A stretch of DNA of 64,000 bases. Origin: JAJPHU01 sp035553375 (GTDB taxonomy: Bacteria; Planctomycetota; Planctomycetia; Gemmatales; Gemmataceae). The stretch covers positions 1 through 64,000 of the forward strand of contig DATNCY010000245.1 of NCBI GenBank assembly GCA_035553375.1. The letters run 5' to 3'. The position numbers were made by a program, and so were the translations under genes. Numbering within the stretch: position 1 is the first letter of the stretch; each line of letters starts with the position of its first letter. This document shows positions 40,670 through 48,236 of this stretch, piece by piece. The notes beneath the pieces were generated by a model. It ran no database searches. It saw nothing but the letters and a program-made list of their open reading frames with translations, and was not told the DNA's origin.

Positions 40670-42613
40670 TCAGTCCAGATAGACAAACGCATTCGTATTC
40701 AAAAGAACGAGACAGAACGCCGCCAACGCTCGCTGACCGGCGTCGCCGACTGAGTGCGTCTCGGACTCGATCTGCCGCTGTTGCCTCTGGAGAAAGGTCT
40801 CTGCCAGTTTGCTTTCCGCAGGAGAGGGCGGACGGCACAACGCCAACTCGAAAGCCAGCCGAATTTGTGCGGCCTTGTCATCTCCCGCTTCACGCCGCAA
40901 GCGGTCGGCGAAATGCGCGGCCTGTTCGTGCAGGAATGCACCATTGAGAAACGTCAGCGCCTGCGGCGCGGTTGTCGAGGTCATGCGCTGTTCGCAGCTG
41001 GAGGTGTTGTCCGGCGTGTCGAGCAGTTCCAGTTCCGGCAGAGCGAGCGAACGCTTGGCGAAGACGTAGATGCTGCGCCGTGCCGCCTGGCGTGCATCGG
41101 ACTTGCCCCAGCCATCGCCGGGGCGCGATTGACCTTCGAGTACGGCACGCGGCAACGCGGGATAAACGCTGGGGCCGTGCATTTGTGGGTTGAGTTGACC
41201 GCTGACCGCCAGCACCGAATCACGCACCGCCTCGGCCTCCAAGCGCCGCTGTCGCCAGAGAGTGCTGGACCTCGTCCCTCGGCCCACCTTACCCGTCGCG
41301 CTGGAAGTTTGGTAGGTGCTTGATAAGACCAGCAGACGGTGAATCGGCTTGAGTCGCCAACCCTCGGCAACGAAGCGAGCGGCCAACCAGTCGAGCAATG
41401 CCGGATGCGACGGCGGTTCGCCCATGAGACCGAAATCGTTGCCGGTGGCCGCCAATCCCTTGCCGAAGTGCTGCATCCACACGCGATTGACCATGACCCG
41501 CGCCGTCAGTGGATTGGCTTTGTCCGTCAGCCAGCGAGCCAACCAGAGACGCCGGCCGGTCGAGTGAGCCAACGCCGTTGGCCCCGGCGTTTGCCGGTGA
41601 ACCAGCACGGCCGGCAGTCCCGGCGTCACTTCCTCCGCCTCCAGATTCGGATTGCCGCGCTTGAGGAGGTGCGTCACCGGCGCCGTTGATCCGCCCTCGT
41701 ACCAGATATACGCCTTGGGTGCTTCTTGGCCGTGCTGCTTCCATGCCGCCTTTTCCTCATCCGTGCCAATGGCCCATTCGAGTTCCTTGCGGCCGATGCG
41801 CGGGCGCTTGAGGGGCTGAAAGACGGCGAGCATGCGGTAGTAGTCGGCCTGGCTGAACGGCTCGAACTTGTGATTGTGACAACGCGCGCAACGGATCGTT
41901 AGGCCGAGGAACGCGGTGGCGGTGACGCCCAGCACATCATCGAGTTGGTCGTAGCGATCCACGGCGGGATTGGCCGGCTCGTCATCCCAGGTTCCCAGGC
42001 GTAGAAACGTGGTCGCGATTTGTGTCTGAGAGTTCCAGTCCGGCAGTTCATCGCCGGCGATCTGCTCCTGGACGAAGCGATCGTAGGATTTGTCCTCGTT
42101 GAAGGCATCAAGGACGTAATCGCGATAGCGCCAGGCGCTCGGTTTGGTCCCATCACGCTCGTAGCCGTTGCTCTCGGCGTAGCGCACCACATCGAGCCAG
42201 TGGCGTCCCCAGCGTTCGCCGTATTCGGGCCGAGCCAGCAGCCGATCGACCACCTTCGGGAACGCCTCGGGGGAGTTGTCAGCGAGGAAGGCTCGCTGTT
42301 CGGCCGGCGTCGGCGGCAGACCGATGAGATCGAGATGGACTCGGCGCAGCAACGTGCGTTTATCGGCGAAGGGGGCCGGACGCAATCCGGCGGCTTCGAG
42401 ACGTGCCAACACGAACGCATCAATGGGCGAGCGAATCCAAGCGCGATCATGGACGGCGGGAATCGCCGGTTGGTGGACGGGTTGGAAGGCCCAGTGATCT
42501 TTGCCGCGCTCGGCGAGGGATTTACCGGCGTAGAGCGTGCCGTGCATCGTTTGCCCGAGGCTGCCAACGAGGACAAGCTGAATGAGACCGATGGTGATGC
42601 GTCGGAGCGTCAC
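40670..42613 (-). CDS. DUF1549/DUF1553 secreted protein lacking PSCyt1 domain
   Basis: The 647-residue protein opens with a signal peptide (about residues 1-25), then DUF1549 with SPIDAFVLARLEAAGL and RVHLDLIGLPPTPAEQRAFL, and later DUF1553 with PLTARVMVNRVWMQHFGKG and DFGLMGEPPSHPALLDWLAA. CARCHNHKFEPFSQADYY is the family heme-like CxxCH motif. The GTG at 42613 is chosen because aggagg lies 8 bases before it. Unlike the protein at 53547 it lacks the N-terminal PSCyt1 domain and there is no DUF1501 gene downstream. Its role is unknown; the family is planctomycete-specific and often considered to act on polymers outside the cytoplasm. Confidence 0.9.
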   Translation of the reverse strand: MTLRRITIGLIQLVLVGSLGQTMHGTLYAGKSLAERGKDHWAFQPVHQPAIPAVHDRAWIRSPIDAFVLARLEAAGLRPAPFADKRTLLRRVHLDLIGLPPTPAEQRAFLADNSPEAFPKVVDRLLARPEYGERWGRHWLDVVRYAESNGYERDGTKPSAWRYRDYVLDAFNEDKSYDRFVQEQIAGDELPDWNSQTQIATTFLRLGTWDDEPANPAVDRYDQLDDVLGVTATAFLGLTIRCARCHNHKFEPFSQADYYRMLAVFQPLKRPRIGRKELEWAIGTDEEKAAWKQHGQEAPKAYIWYEGGSTAPVTHLLKRGNPNLEAEEVTPGLPAVLVHRQTPGPTALAHSTGRRLWLARWLTDKANPLTARVMVNRVWMQHFGKGLAATGNDFGLMGEPPSHPALLDWLAARFVAEGWRLKPIHRLLVLSSTYQTSSATGKVGRGTRSSTLWRQRRLEAEAVRDSVLAVSGQLNPQMHGPSVYPALPRAVLEGQSRPGDGWGKSDARQAARRSIYVFAKRSLALPELELLDTPDNTSSCEQRMTSTTAPQALTFLNGAFLHEQAAHFADRLRREAGDDKAAQIRLAFELALCRPPSPAESKLAETFLQRQQRQIESETHSVGDAGQRALAAFCLVLLNTNAFVYLD

Positions 42614-42856
42614 GGTCGAATCCTCCTGACAGAATGCGAATGCGCGGCGAATTATCTCGGCAAGTAAGTGCATCGTAACCGCACGAGGAAGCGACCGGCA
42701 AGCAGAAATACGGGATGTCGATGAAGATTGGGGGCGCAATGGCAAATCGTTGCAGTTCTCCCTACCTTGAGTGTACGCGGATCATTTTGGAGTCGTCTCC
42801 GACACAACGGCGGCGTTTGTTGCACCGTGTTTCCCTCACCTGGAGGTCACGCCCGT

Positions 42857-45499
42857 ATGAGCGGTTTATTCGATCGGGATTCGATTTTGGGATCGCGCTT
42901 CGTGATGATTCTTGGTGCCATCCTCGGCGTCGTACTCTTGCTTGCGGCCATCGGAATCCTGTTTTGGGTCGAGCATCGCGCCATTCTCACTGCCGCGAGC
43001 CTCGCCGAAGGTTCGGGAAAAGTGGTAAGCATTCAACCCGACAAGGTTGATCCGGCCAACGACGGCAAACTCGTCCACCTGACCGGCGAGGCGGTCACAA
43101 GCGACACGGTCGCCGATCCGCAACTTGGCATCTCGGCCAAGGCTCTCCGCCTCGCCCGTGAAGTCGAGGTTTATCAATGGAAGGAAACCAAGACCGAGAA
43201 GAAATCGGGGAAGGATAAGACGGTCACCTACGAATACACGCAAATCTGGTCCAACAAGAAGCCGCCTTCCTCCTTCGCGTTTCACACCCCGACCGGCCAC
43301 ACGAATCCATCGGACAAACCTTTTGTCGATGAGAAATTCAAGGCCGCCGAGGTCAAGGTGGGCGCGTTCACACTCACGCCGAGCCAGGTGGATCACATCC
43401 CACCGGAAGAGGCGCTGCCGGTGACGGAGGACGTGCTCGCCAAACTTCCTGCGGAACGGAAGGCCGAAGCGAAGATCACAGCGGACGGCTTGCTGTTTGT
43501 GGGGGCCAATCTGGGCGGCAATCCAGACGCTCCAAAGGTCGGTGATGCACGCATTCGTTACAAGATCGCCAAACCGCAGACCGTCACCGTCGTCGCCAAG
43601 CAGACGGGCAACACCTTCGCACCGTATCCCTCCGCGGCCGGCTCCGAGATCGATCTGGTCAAACCCGGCCAGCACAACGCCAAAACGATGTTCGAGTCCG
43701 CGCAATCCTCGAACCGGCTCCTCAACTGGGTGCTGCGTGTGGTCAGTCTCTTCCTGGTGGCGCTGGGGCTTTTCCTGGTGCTTCGACCCGTTGCCAGCGC
43801 GGCTTCGGGCGCGCTGCCTGAAGGCATTGGCTTCAACCTCGGCGTTGCCGTCTTCGCGATTCTCGCCGCCTTGCCTGTGGTACTCGTTGTGATTGGCGCG
43901 CGCTGGACCGTCCAGCAACCGGCCATCGGCAGTGGTTTGATGATCGCCGGCCTGCTCGTGTTGGGCGGCTTGATCCTCGTGGCACGTAGCGGCAAACTGA
44001 GCCTATTCGGCGGCGGCAGCAAATGGACGCAGGAAGAACGCGACCACTTGCGGCGTATCGCGCTCGATCCAGAGAACCCGCAACCGCGTCTGGAATTCGC
44101 CGATGTGCTGGAAAAGAAGGGTAATCCCTTGGGCGAATTCATCCGCGTCAGTCACGAACTGGACGCCATCCCCGAGGGAGACGAGCGCCGAGAAGAGCGC
44201 GATAACCGTTGGAGCGAGCTACTGCAAACGCATGGTCCAACGTGGTTCCAACCGTTGCGCCGGCTTCGTCTGGAGCCAAAGATCGTCGGCACCTTCTTCC
44301 CGTCCTTGTGGATGCACAACGGCATCATTGATGAAGTGCTGATCGATCTGCCTGGCATTTTGCCGGAAAAAGCCGCTCAACTCTTCGAGGCCGTTCCGGG
44401 GTTGCGCGTACTTGAGTTCCATAACATCCGCACGGAGCCGGGCGTTGGCGGATGGAAGGACACACACTATGACCCCGATGTGAAGGCCATCGTGCGCGTA
44501 CCGTACCTGGAACAAATCGGCGTCATCAAGATGTCTTCGCTTGGCCTGAAGACGGAGGACCTGGAAGCGATCGCCTCCTCGCCGTATCTGAAGAATCTCA
44601 CCGAGTTGGATTTCAGCTACAACGAGGTCGGTCCCGAAGGGGCCAGCGCAATCGCTCAATCGTCCACCTTGAAGCGCCTGCGTGTGTTGGAACTGCGCTC
44701 CTGCGGCGTGGGTGAGGAAGGAGCGATCGCGCTGGCTGGGGCGCCTGGCCTGGCCCAACTCACCACGCTTATTCTGGGAGCCAACGCGATTGGACCGCGC
44801 GGAGCCTCCGCCTTGGCCGCGTCCGTCCATTTGAAGAACCTTCAGACGTTGGCCCTGGACGATGACGTGATCGGTGAGGCCGGTGCGCGGGCAGTGGCCG
44901 CCTCGCCTCACTTCCGGGAGTTGACCTTCCTCGATCTCAGCGGTAACGAGATTGGGCCGGAGGGCGCGCAGCTCTTGGCCGGCTCCGCAAATCTGGCCAA
45001 GTTGACGACGTTGAAGCTCAATACCAATCGCATCGGCGGAACCGGCCTACGTTTTCTCGCAGCCTCACCCCATCTCGGCCAGTTGAAGGTTTTGGAACTT
45101 CAATCCAACGAGATCGACAACGAGGGAGCGATCGCGCTGGCGGCGTCCGGCGTGATCCGCCGCTTGGAGGAGCTATCGCTGGCCTACAACAACATCGGCG
45201 ATGACGGTTTCAAAGCATTGGCGGCTTGGCCGGGTCTGGCGCGCGTGCAGAAGTTGAATTTGCGCGAGAACAAGGCCGGATGGTCGGGCGTCAAAGCGCT
45301 CGCGTCCTCGCCGCATTTGGTGGGGCTGAAAGAACTTGACCTGAGTAAAAACGACATCGGCCTCGCTGGCGCTCAAGCTCTCGCCGGTTCTCCTGTACTC
45401 CGGACGCTTAAATATCTGTGGTTACACGAGGCGGGGCTTACGAAGGATGCGGAGGAACTCTTGCGGGAACGCTTTGGCGAGGTGGTGCAATTGTCGTAG
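42857..45499 (+). CDS. TMEM43-like, TIGR02996 and LRR fusion protein
   Basis: The 880-residue protein joins three parts. Residues about 15-385 resemble the TMEM43 (LUMA) family: an N-terminal helix, the loop GKVVSIQPDKVDPANDGKLV, then three more membrane helices (about 290-375). Residues about 390-440 match TIGR02996 (RRIALDPENPQPRLEFADVL, then EFIRVSHEL), a short domain frequent in Gemmata. From about 535 to the end there are roughly 11 leucine-rich repeats of about 28 residues (LTELDFSYNEVGPEGASAIA type), of the RNase-inhibitor kind. The ATG follows ggaggt. The LRRs should lie on the cytoplasmic side, but the orientation is inferred. It is divergent from the DUF1549/1553 gene. Confidence 0.88.
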   Translation: MSGLFDRDSILGSRFVMILGAILGVVLLLAAIGILFWVEHRAILTAASLAEGSGKVVSIQPDKVDPANDGKLVHLTGEAVTSDTVADPQLGISAKALRLAREVEVYQWKETKTEKKSGKDKTVTYEYTQIWSNKKPPSSFAFHTPTGHTNPSDKPFVDEKFKAAEVKVGAFTLTPSQVDHIPPEEALPVTEDVLAKLPAERKAEAKITADGLLFVGANLGGNPDAPKVGDARIRYKIAKPQTVTVVAKQTGNTFAPYPSAAGSEIDLVKPGQHNAKTMFESAQSSNRLLNWVLRVVSLFLVALGLFLVLRPVASAASGALPEGIGFNLGVAVFAILAALPVVLVVIGARWTVQQPAIGSGLMIAGLLVLGGLILVARSGKLSLFGGGSKWTQEERDHLRRIALDPENPQPRLEFADVLEKKGNPLGEFIRVSHELDAIPEGDERREERDNRWSELLQTHGPTWFQPLRRLRLEPKIVGTFFPSLWMHNGIIDEVLIDLPGILPEKAAQLFEAVPGLRVLEFHNIRTEPGVGGWKDTHYDPDVKAIVRVPYLEQIGVIKMSSLGLKTEDLEAIASSPYLKNLTELDFSYNEVGPEGASAIAQSSTLKRLRVLELRSCGVGEEGAIALAGAPGLAQLTTLILGANAIGPRGASALAASVHLKNLQTLALDDDVIGEAGARAVAASPHFRELTFLDLSGNEIGPEGAQLLAGSANLAKLTTLKLNTNRIGGTGLRFLAASPHLGQLKVLELQSNEIDNEGAIALAASGVIRRLEELSLAYNNIGDDGFKALAAWPGLARVQKLNLRENKAGWSGVKALASSPHLVGLKELDLSKNDIGLAGAQALAGSPVLRTLKYLWLHEAGLTKDAEELLRERFGEVVQLS

Positions 45500-45501
45500 G
45501 G

Positions 45502-45581
45502 GGCACGAACCTTTTGACCAGCCCGCAGCGCCAGCAAGGGAACCCTTGCTGGCGCTGCGGGCTGGTCAAAAGGTTCGTGCC
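45502..45581. repeat. Perfect 80-base palindrome (agcccg..agcg family)
   Basis: Two 39-base arms (45502-45540 and 45543-45581) are exact reverse complements around a 2-base loop. The inner part belongs to the common repeat family, and the outer part (ggcacgaaccttttgac) is an extension specific to this copy. It starts right after the TMEM43-LRR stop. Confidence 0.93.
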
Positions 45582-45880
45582 ACTTCATAGCACTAACGCG
45601 GATCATCACAGGAATCGCGCTGCCCATAGACCCGCGAAGTTACACGCGCCCACGAGTAAAACTTACACACTCACGGAAAGCATCCTTTCAATTCAGACTC
45701 TTCGTAATTTCCTCAAAACCTATCGAGGCAATACTTTGCGGTCCATTTCATCCGATAGTCGCTTTCACTGGCACGGCAGTTGCATTTATATTTCATCGTT
45801 GTTAACTCGAACACCCGTCGGGCTGTTTCCCGCGGCCCGCTCACACGCCTACGACCCATATCCCCCAACACTTCCCCACG

Positions 45881-45916
45881 AGCCGGTGACGAAAGTCACC
45901 GGCTTCTGGTCTTTTT
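45881..45916 (+). terminator. Strong hairpin terminator with GAAA tetraloop
   Basis: The stem agccggtgac (45881-45890) pairs perfectly with gtcaccggct (45895-45904) around the stable tetraloop gaaa, and tctggtcttttt follows. The nearest plus-strand gene ends 382 bases earlier, at 45499, so it either ends a long untranslated tail or a separate small RNA. Confidence 0.75.
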
Positions 45917-45936
45917 AGGGGCTGTAATCGCATGCG

Positions 45937-46042
45937 GTAGGTCCGGCGAGCCGAGCCGGACTTTGACTCCACAAGTGCCGCTCGGCTCGCGGCACCTACT
46001 GGCGGTAGGTCCGGCGAGCCGAGCCGGACTGCAAGTGCCGCG
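45937..46042. repeat. gtaggtccggcgagccgagc palindrome, several units
   Basis: Two direct copies of gtaggtccggcgagccgagc flank an inverted, related unit (aagtgccgctcggctcgcgg). The same kinds of unit occur at 31957-32150. The last bases lie just before the stop of the dehydratase-like gene at 46046. Confidence 0.85.
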
Positions 46043-46045
46043 GCA

Positions 46046-47014
46046 TCACGAACTCGCGTCACCAAGGATGCGGCCCAGTTCACGCAAATCGAGGTTGCCG
46101 CCGGACAGCACGCCAACGACGGTCTTGCCGGCGAGTTGCTCACGCATCTGGAGTGCCGCCGCCGTCGAGGCGGCCCCGGCACCCTCGGCGAGATTGTGCG
46201 TCACGCGCAGCAAGAGACGGATTGCCTCGCGCAACTCGTCGTCACCGACAAGCATCATGTCATGAACATATCGACGCATAATCTCCAGTGTCATTTCCGC
46301 CGGCATGCGCGTGGCCATGCCTTCCGCGAAGGTACGCGGCGTGTCCATCTCGATAGATCGCCCCTCACGCCAGGACAGTGTCACCGCCGGTGCCAGTTCC
46401 GATTGCACACCGATGACGCGCGTCGTCGGCTGGCGCGCCGCCGCGACGATCGCCGTGCCGCAAATGCCGCTGCCGAGGCCGACGGGCACGAGAATCACAT
46501 CCGGCTCCGGTAGTTCGTCGAAAATCTCCAGGCCGTAGGTGCCAACACCGGCGATCAAGTCCGGTTCGTTGGCGGAGTGAACATAGCGTAATCCCTCGCG
46601 GTCGCGAATGGTTTCACAGTGCGCCCGCGCTTCATCGAAATCGCGGCCATGCTCGATCAGTTCGGCTCCCAGGGCACGCATGGCGGCGATTTTGTCGGGA
46701 TTGCTTTTCACCGGCACCACCAGCACACAGCGAACACCGAACAGCCGGCATGCGTAAGCCAACGATTGCCCGTGGTTGCCGGTCGTGCAGCCGAGAATGC
46801 CACGGTGTTTTTCCTCGTCAGATAGCCGGCTGACGAGGTAGATGCCGCCGCGCACTTTGAACGCGGTGGTGGGTGTGTGGTTCTCGTGCTTGAGAAAATA
46901 GCGGCAGCCAAGCAAGTGCGACAACGCCGACCATTCGTACAACGGCGTCGGCTTGAGATAGGCGTGGACCACCGGAGCGGCAGTCAAAACATCGGCATAG
47001 GTTGGAACAATCAC
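46046..47014 (-). CDS. PLP-dependent threonine-dehydratase-like enzyme
   Basis: The 322-residue protein has the fold-type II PLP layout of threonine and serine dehydratases. The Schiff-base lysine is in TTAFKVRGGIYL (Lys53), the asparagine that holds the PLP ring is in CTTGNHGQSLAYA, and the phosphate loop is GLGSGICGTA. LSGGNLDL near the end is also family-typical. There is no ACT domain, so feedback control by isoleucine is unlikely; it resembles catabolic or broad-specificity ammonia-lyases. The start is GTG at 47014, with ggaggg upstream. A DUF2795 gene lies just upstream on the same strand. The real substrate may be another hydroxy-amino acid. Confidence 0.88.
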   Translation of the reverse strand: MIVPTYADVLTAAPVVHAYLKPTPLYEWSALSHLLGCRYFLKHENHTPTTAFKVRGGIYLVSRLSDEEKHRGILGCTTGNHGQSLAYACRLFGVRCVLVVPVKSNPDKIAAMRALGAELIEHGRDFDEARAHCETIRDREGLRYVHSANEPDLIAGVGTYGLEIFDELPEPDVILVPVGLGSGICGTAIVAAARQPTTRVIGVQSELAPAVTLSWREGRSIEMDTPRTFAEGMATRMPAEMTLEIMRRYVHDMMLVGDDELREAIRLLLRVTHNLAEGAGAASTAAALQMREQLAGKTVVGVLSGGNLDLRELGRILGDASS

Positions 47015-47105
47015 GCTCTCCCTCCTTTCCGAGCCAGAGTCTATCGGCTCTCAAGCTTAGCGGGAGAGAGGGAGATCCGCAATCGAGGCGGGAGAGGGAA
47101 TCTGC

Positions 47106-47312
47106 CTATTGAAGATGCGGATAGGCGTCGATCAATTCCTCCGCGCTGGAGAATTCGTTGATCGGCAATTGCTCCAAAGTTGCGAATACTTCGCTAGGCG
47201 CGCCATTTTTCCGCGCGGCATGAACAATATCATCCTTGTGGGCGGGGAAGTGGATGCCGTCAAGGAAACGCAGGATGCTTTCATCAGTCTTTCCACCGGC
47301 TAACCGTTCCAT
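47106..47312 (-). CDS. DUF2795 family small protein
   Basis: The 68-residue protein shows the DUF2795 pattern: FLDGIHFPAHKDDIVHAARK followed by GAPSEVFATLEQLP and a final helix. The family is small, helical and soluble; its role is not known. I chose the ATG at 47312, four to six bases after aggagg; a start at 47330 would add six residues. It lies 91 bases before the GTG of the dehydratase-like enzyme on the same strand, so the two may be co-transcribed, but no functional link is obvious. It is divergent from a four-helix membrane protein gene. Confidence 0.75.
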   Translation of the reverse strand: MERLAGGKTDESILRFLDGIHFPAHKDDIVHAARKNGAPSEVFATLEQLPINEFSSAEELIDAYPHLQ

Positions 47313-47535
47313 AACTCCTCCTTTTACCACCGTAAGCTTTCACGGCCCCCATCTGGGCAGACCTGCTCTACCACCGGAGGTCCAGCGTTTCATTATGCGG
47401 CAACTACCATGCCGGCTCTTGTCGGCGCACTTCCGGCATGATGGTTGCATTAACTATTACGCCAAAGCGGGAGACACGGAGAATCAGAGGCGCATTCGAT
47501 CGCGAATAACAACCCGGACAGAGGAGCATCCAATC

Positions 47536-47997
47536 ATGAGTTCCGTCATGCAACGGCAATCCACTAACCGCCCGATCGAAAACGATCGGAATCCACGGAG
47601 ACCCATTAGCCCGACCGCGTACGTATTGATGGTGCAGGGGATTTATTATTTGGCGACAGGCATTTGGCCTCTCGTCAGTATTGACACCTTCCAGATGGTT
47701 ACGGGACCAAAGACGGATCTCTGGCTTGTCGATACGGTCGGCGTTTTAATCGCGGTCATCGCCGTGGTTTTACTCGTAGCGGCTTGGCGTCGCCAGACCA
47801 TTGGGGAAGTAATCTTGCTGGCTGTGGGCAGCGCACTGGCTCTGATCGGGATCGATGTGATCTTCGTCGCGCAAAAGGTTATCCCGCGCATTTATCTGCT
47901 TGATGCTGCCGCGGAAGGCGCTCTCGTTATTGCCTGGATCGCAGCCCTTATCATCGAGGCACGCACGCTCTGGAAGCGATCCGATAGCTGTTTGTGA
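47536..47997 (+). CDS. Four-helix membrane protein, unknown function
   Basis: The 153-residue protein has four predicted membrane helices (YVLMVQGIYYLATGIWPLVS, VGVLIAVIAVVLLVAAW, VILLAVGSALALIGIDVIFV, AAEGALVIAWIAALII), with a charged N-terminal tail of about 25 residues. No catalytic residues are visible. The loop FQMVTGPKTDLWLVDTVG joins helices 1 and 2. The ATG at 47536 follows gaggag by 9 bases. It may be a small integral protein of a planctomycete family. It stands alone, with palindromic repeats downstream. Confidence 0.7.
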   Translation: MSSVMQRQSTNRPIENDRNPRRPISPTAYVLMVQGIYYLATGIWPLVSIDTFQMVTGPKTDLWLVDTVGVLIAVIAVVLLVAAWRRQTIGEVILLAVGSALALIGIDVIFVAQKVIPRIYLLDAAAEGALVIAWIAALIIEARTLWKRSDSCL

Positions 47998-48075
47998 GCA
48001 TCGGCGATGTGATAAGGGACAAACCCGCCCCGTCACTTGGTCTTTTGCGTAAACGGGACGAATAGAATGACCTAT

Positions 48076-48189
48076 TAGCCCGGAGCGCCAGCGACGGGAC
48101 AACTCAACCCCGAGCGCTAGCGACGGGACAACTCAACCCCGGAGCGCCAGCGACGGGACAGCGTACCCCGTCGCTGGCGCTCCGGGCTA
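48076..48189. repeat. Palindromic repeat with three direct half-units and one inverted
   Basis: Three copies of the left arm (cggagcgccagcgacggg type, the second with small changes) lie head to tail, separated by acaactcaacc. One right arm (48166-48189) closes the stretch. The direct copies suggest growth by duplication of a single half-unit. Confidence 0.88.
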
Positions 48190-48236
48190 GTCGTCAAAAA
48201 GTTAGTGTCTCGAAGGCTTTTTCTCCGTATCGCCGA

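Larger units (their letters stand above)
45500..46045. other. Intergenic region with palindromes and orphan terminator
   Basis: This 546-base stretch contains an 80-base palindrome (45502-45581), an AT-richer part (about 45640-45800) with no gene that I can support, a strong terminator (45881-45916) and another palindrome set (45937-46042). A non-coding RNA ending at the terminator is possible. Confidence 0.55.

Noticed and set aside
42866..43918. 350-codon open frame antisense to the TMEM43-like part
   Set aside because: Antisense shadow; the plus-strand frame has domain matches and a ribosome site.
45373..45627. 84-codon minus-strand frame across the 80-base palindrome
   Set aside because: It consists mainly of the palindrome translated and an antisense end of the LRR gene.
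47340..47400. tRNA-like ctctaccaccggaggtccag stretch
   Set aside because: It resembles a D arm on the minus strand, but no acceptor, anticodon or T stem can be formed around it.
48076..48189. CRISPR-like array
   Set aside because: The direct repeats have identical 11-base spacers and end with an inverted arm, so it is a variant of the palindromic repeat family; no cas gene is present.
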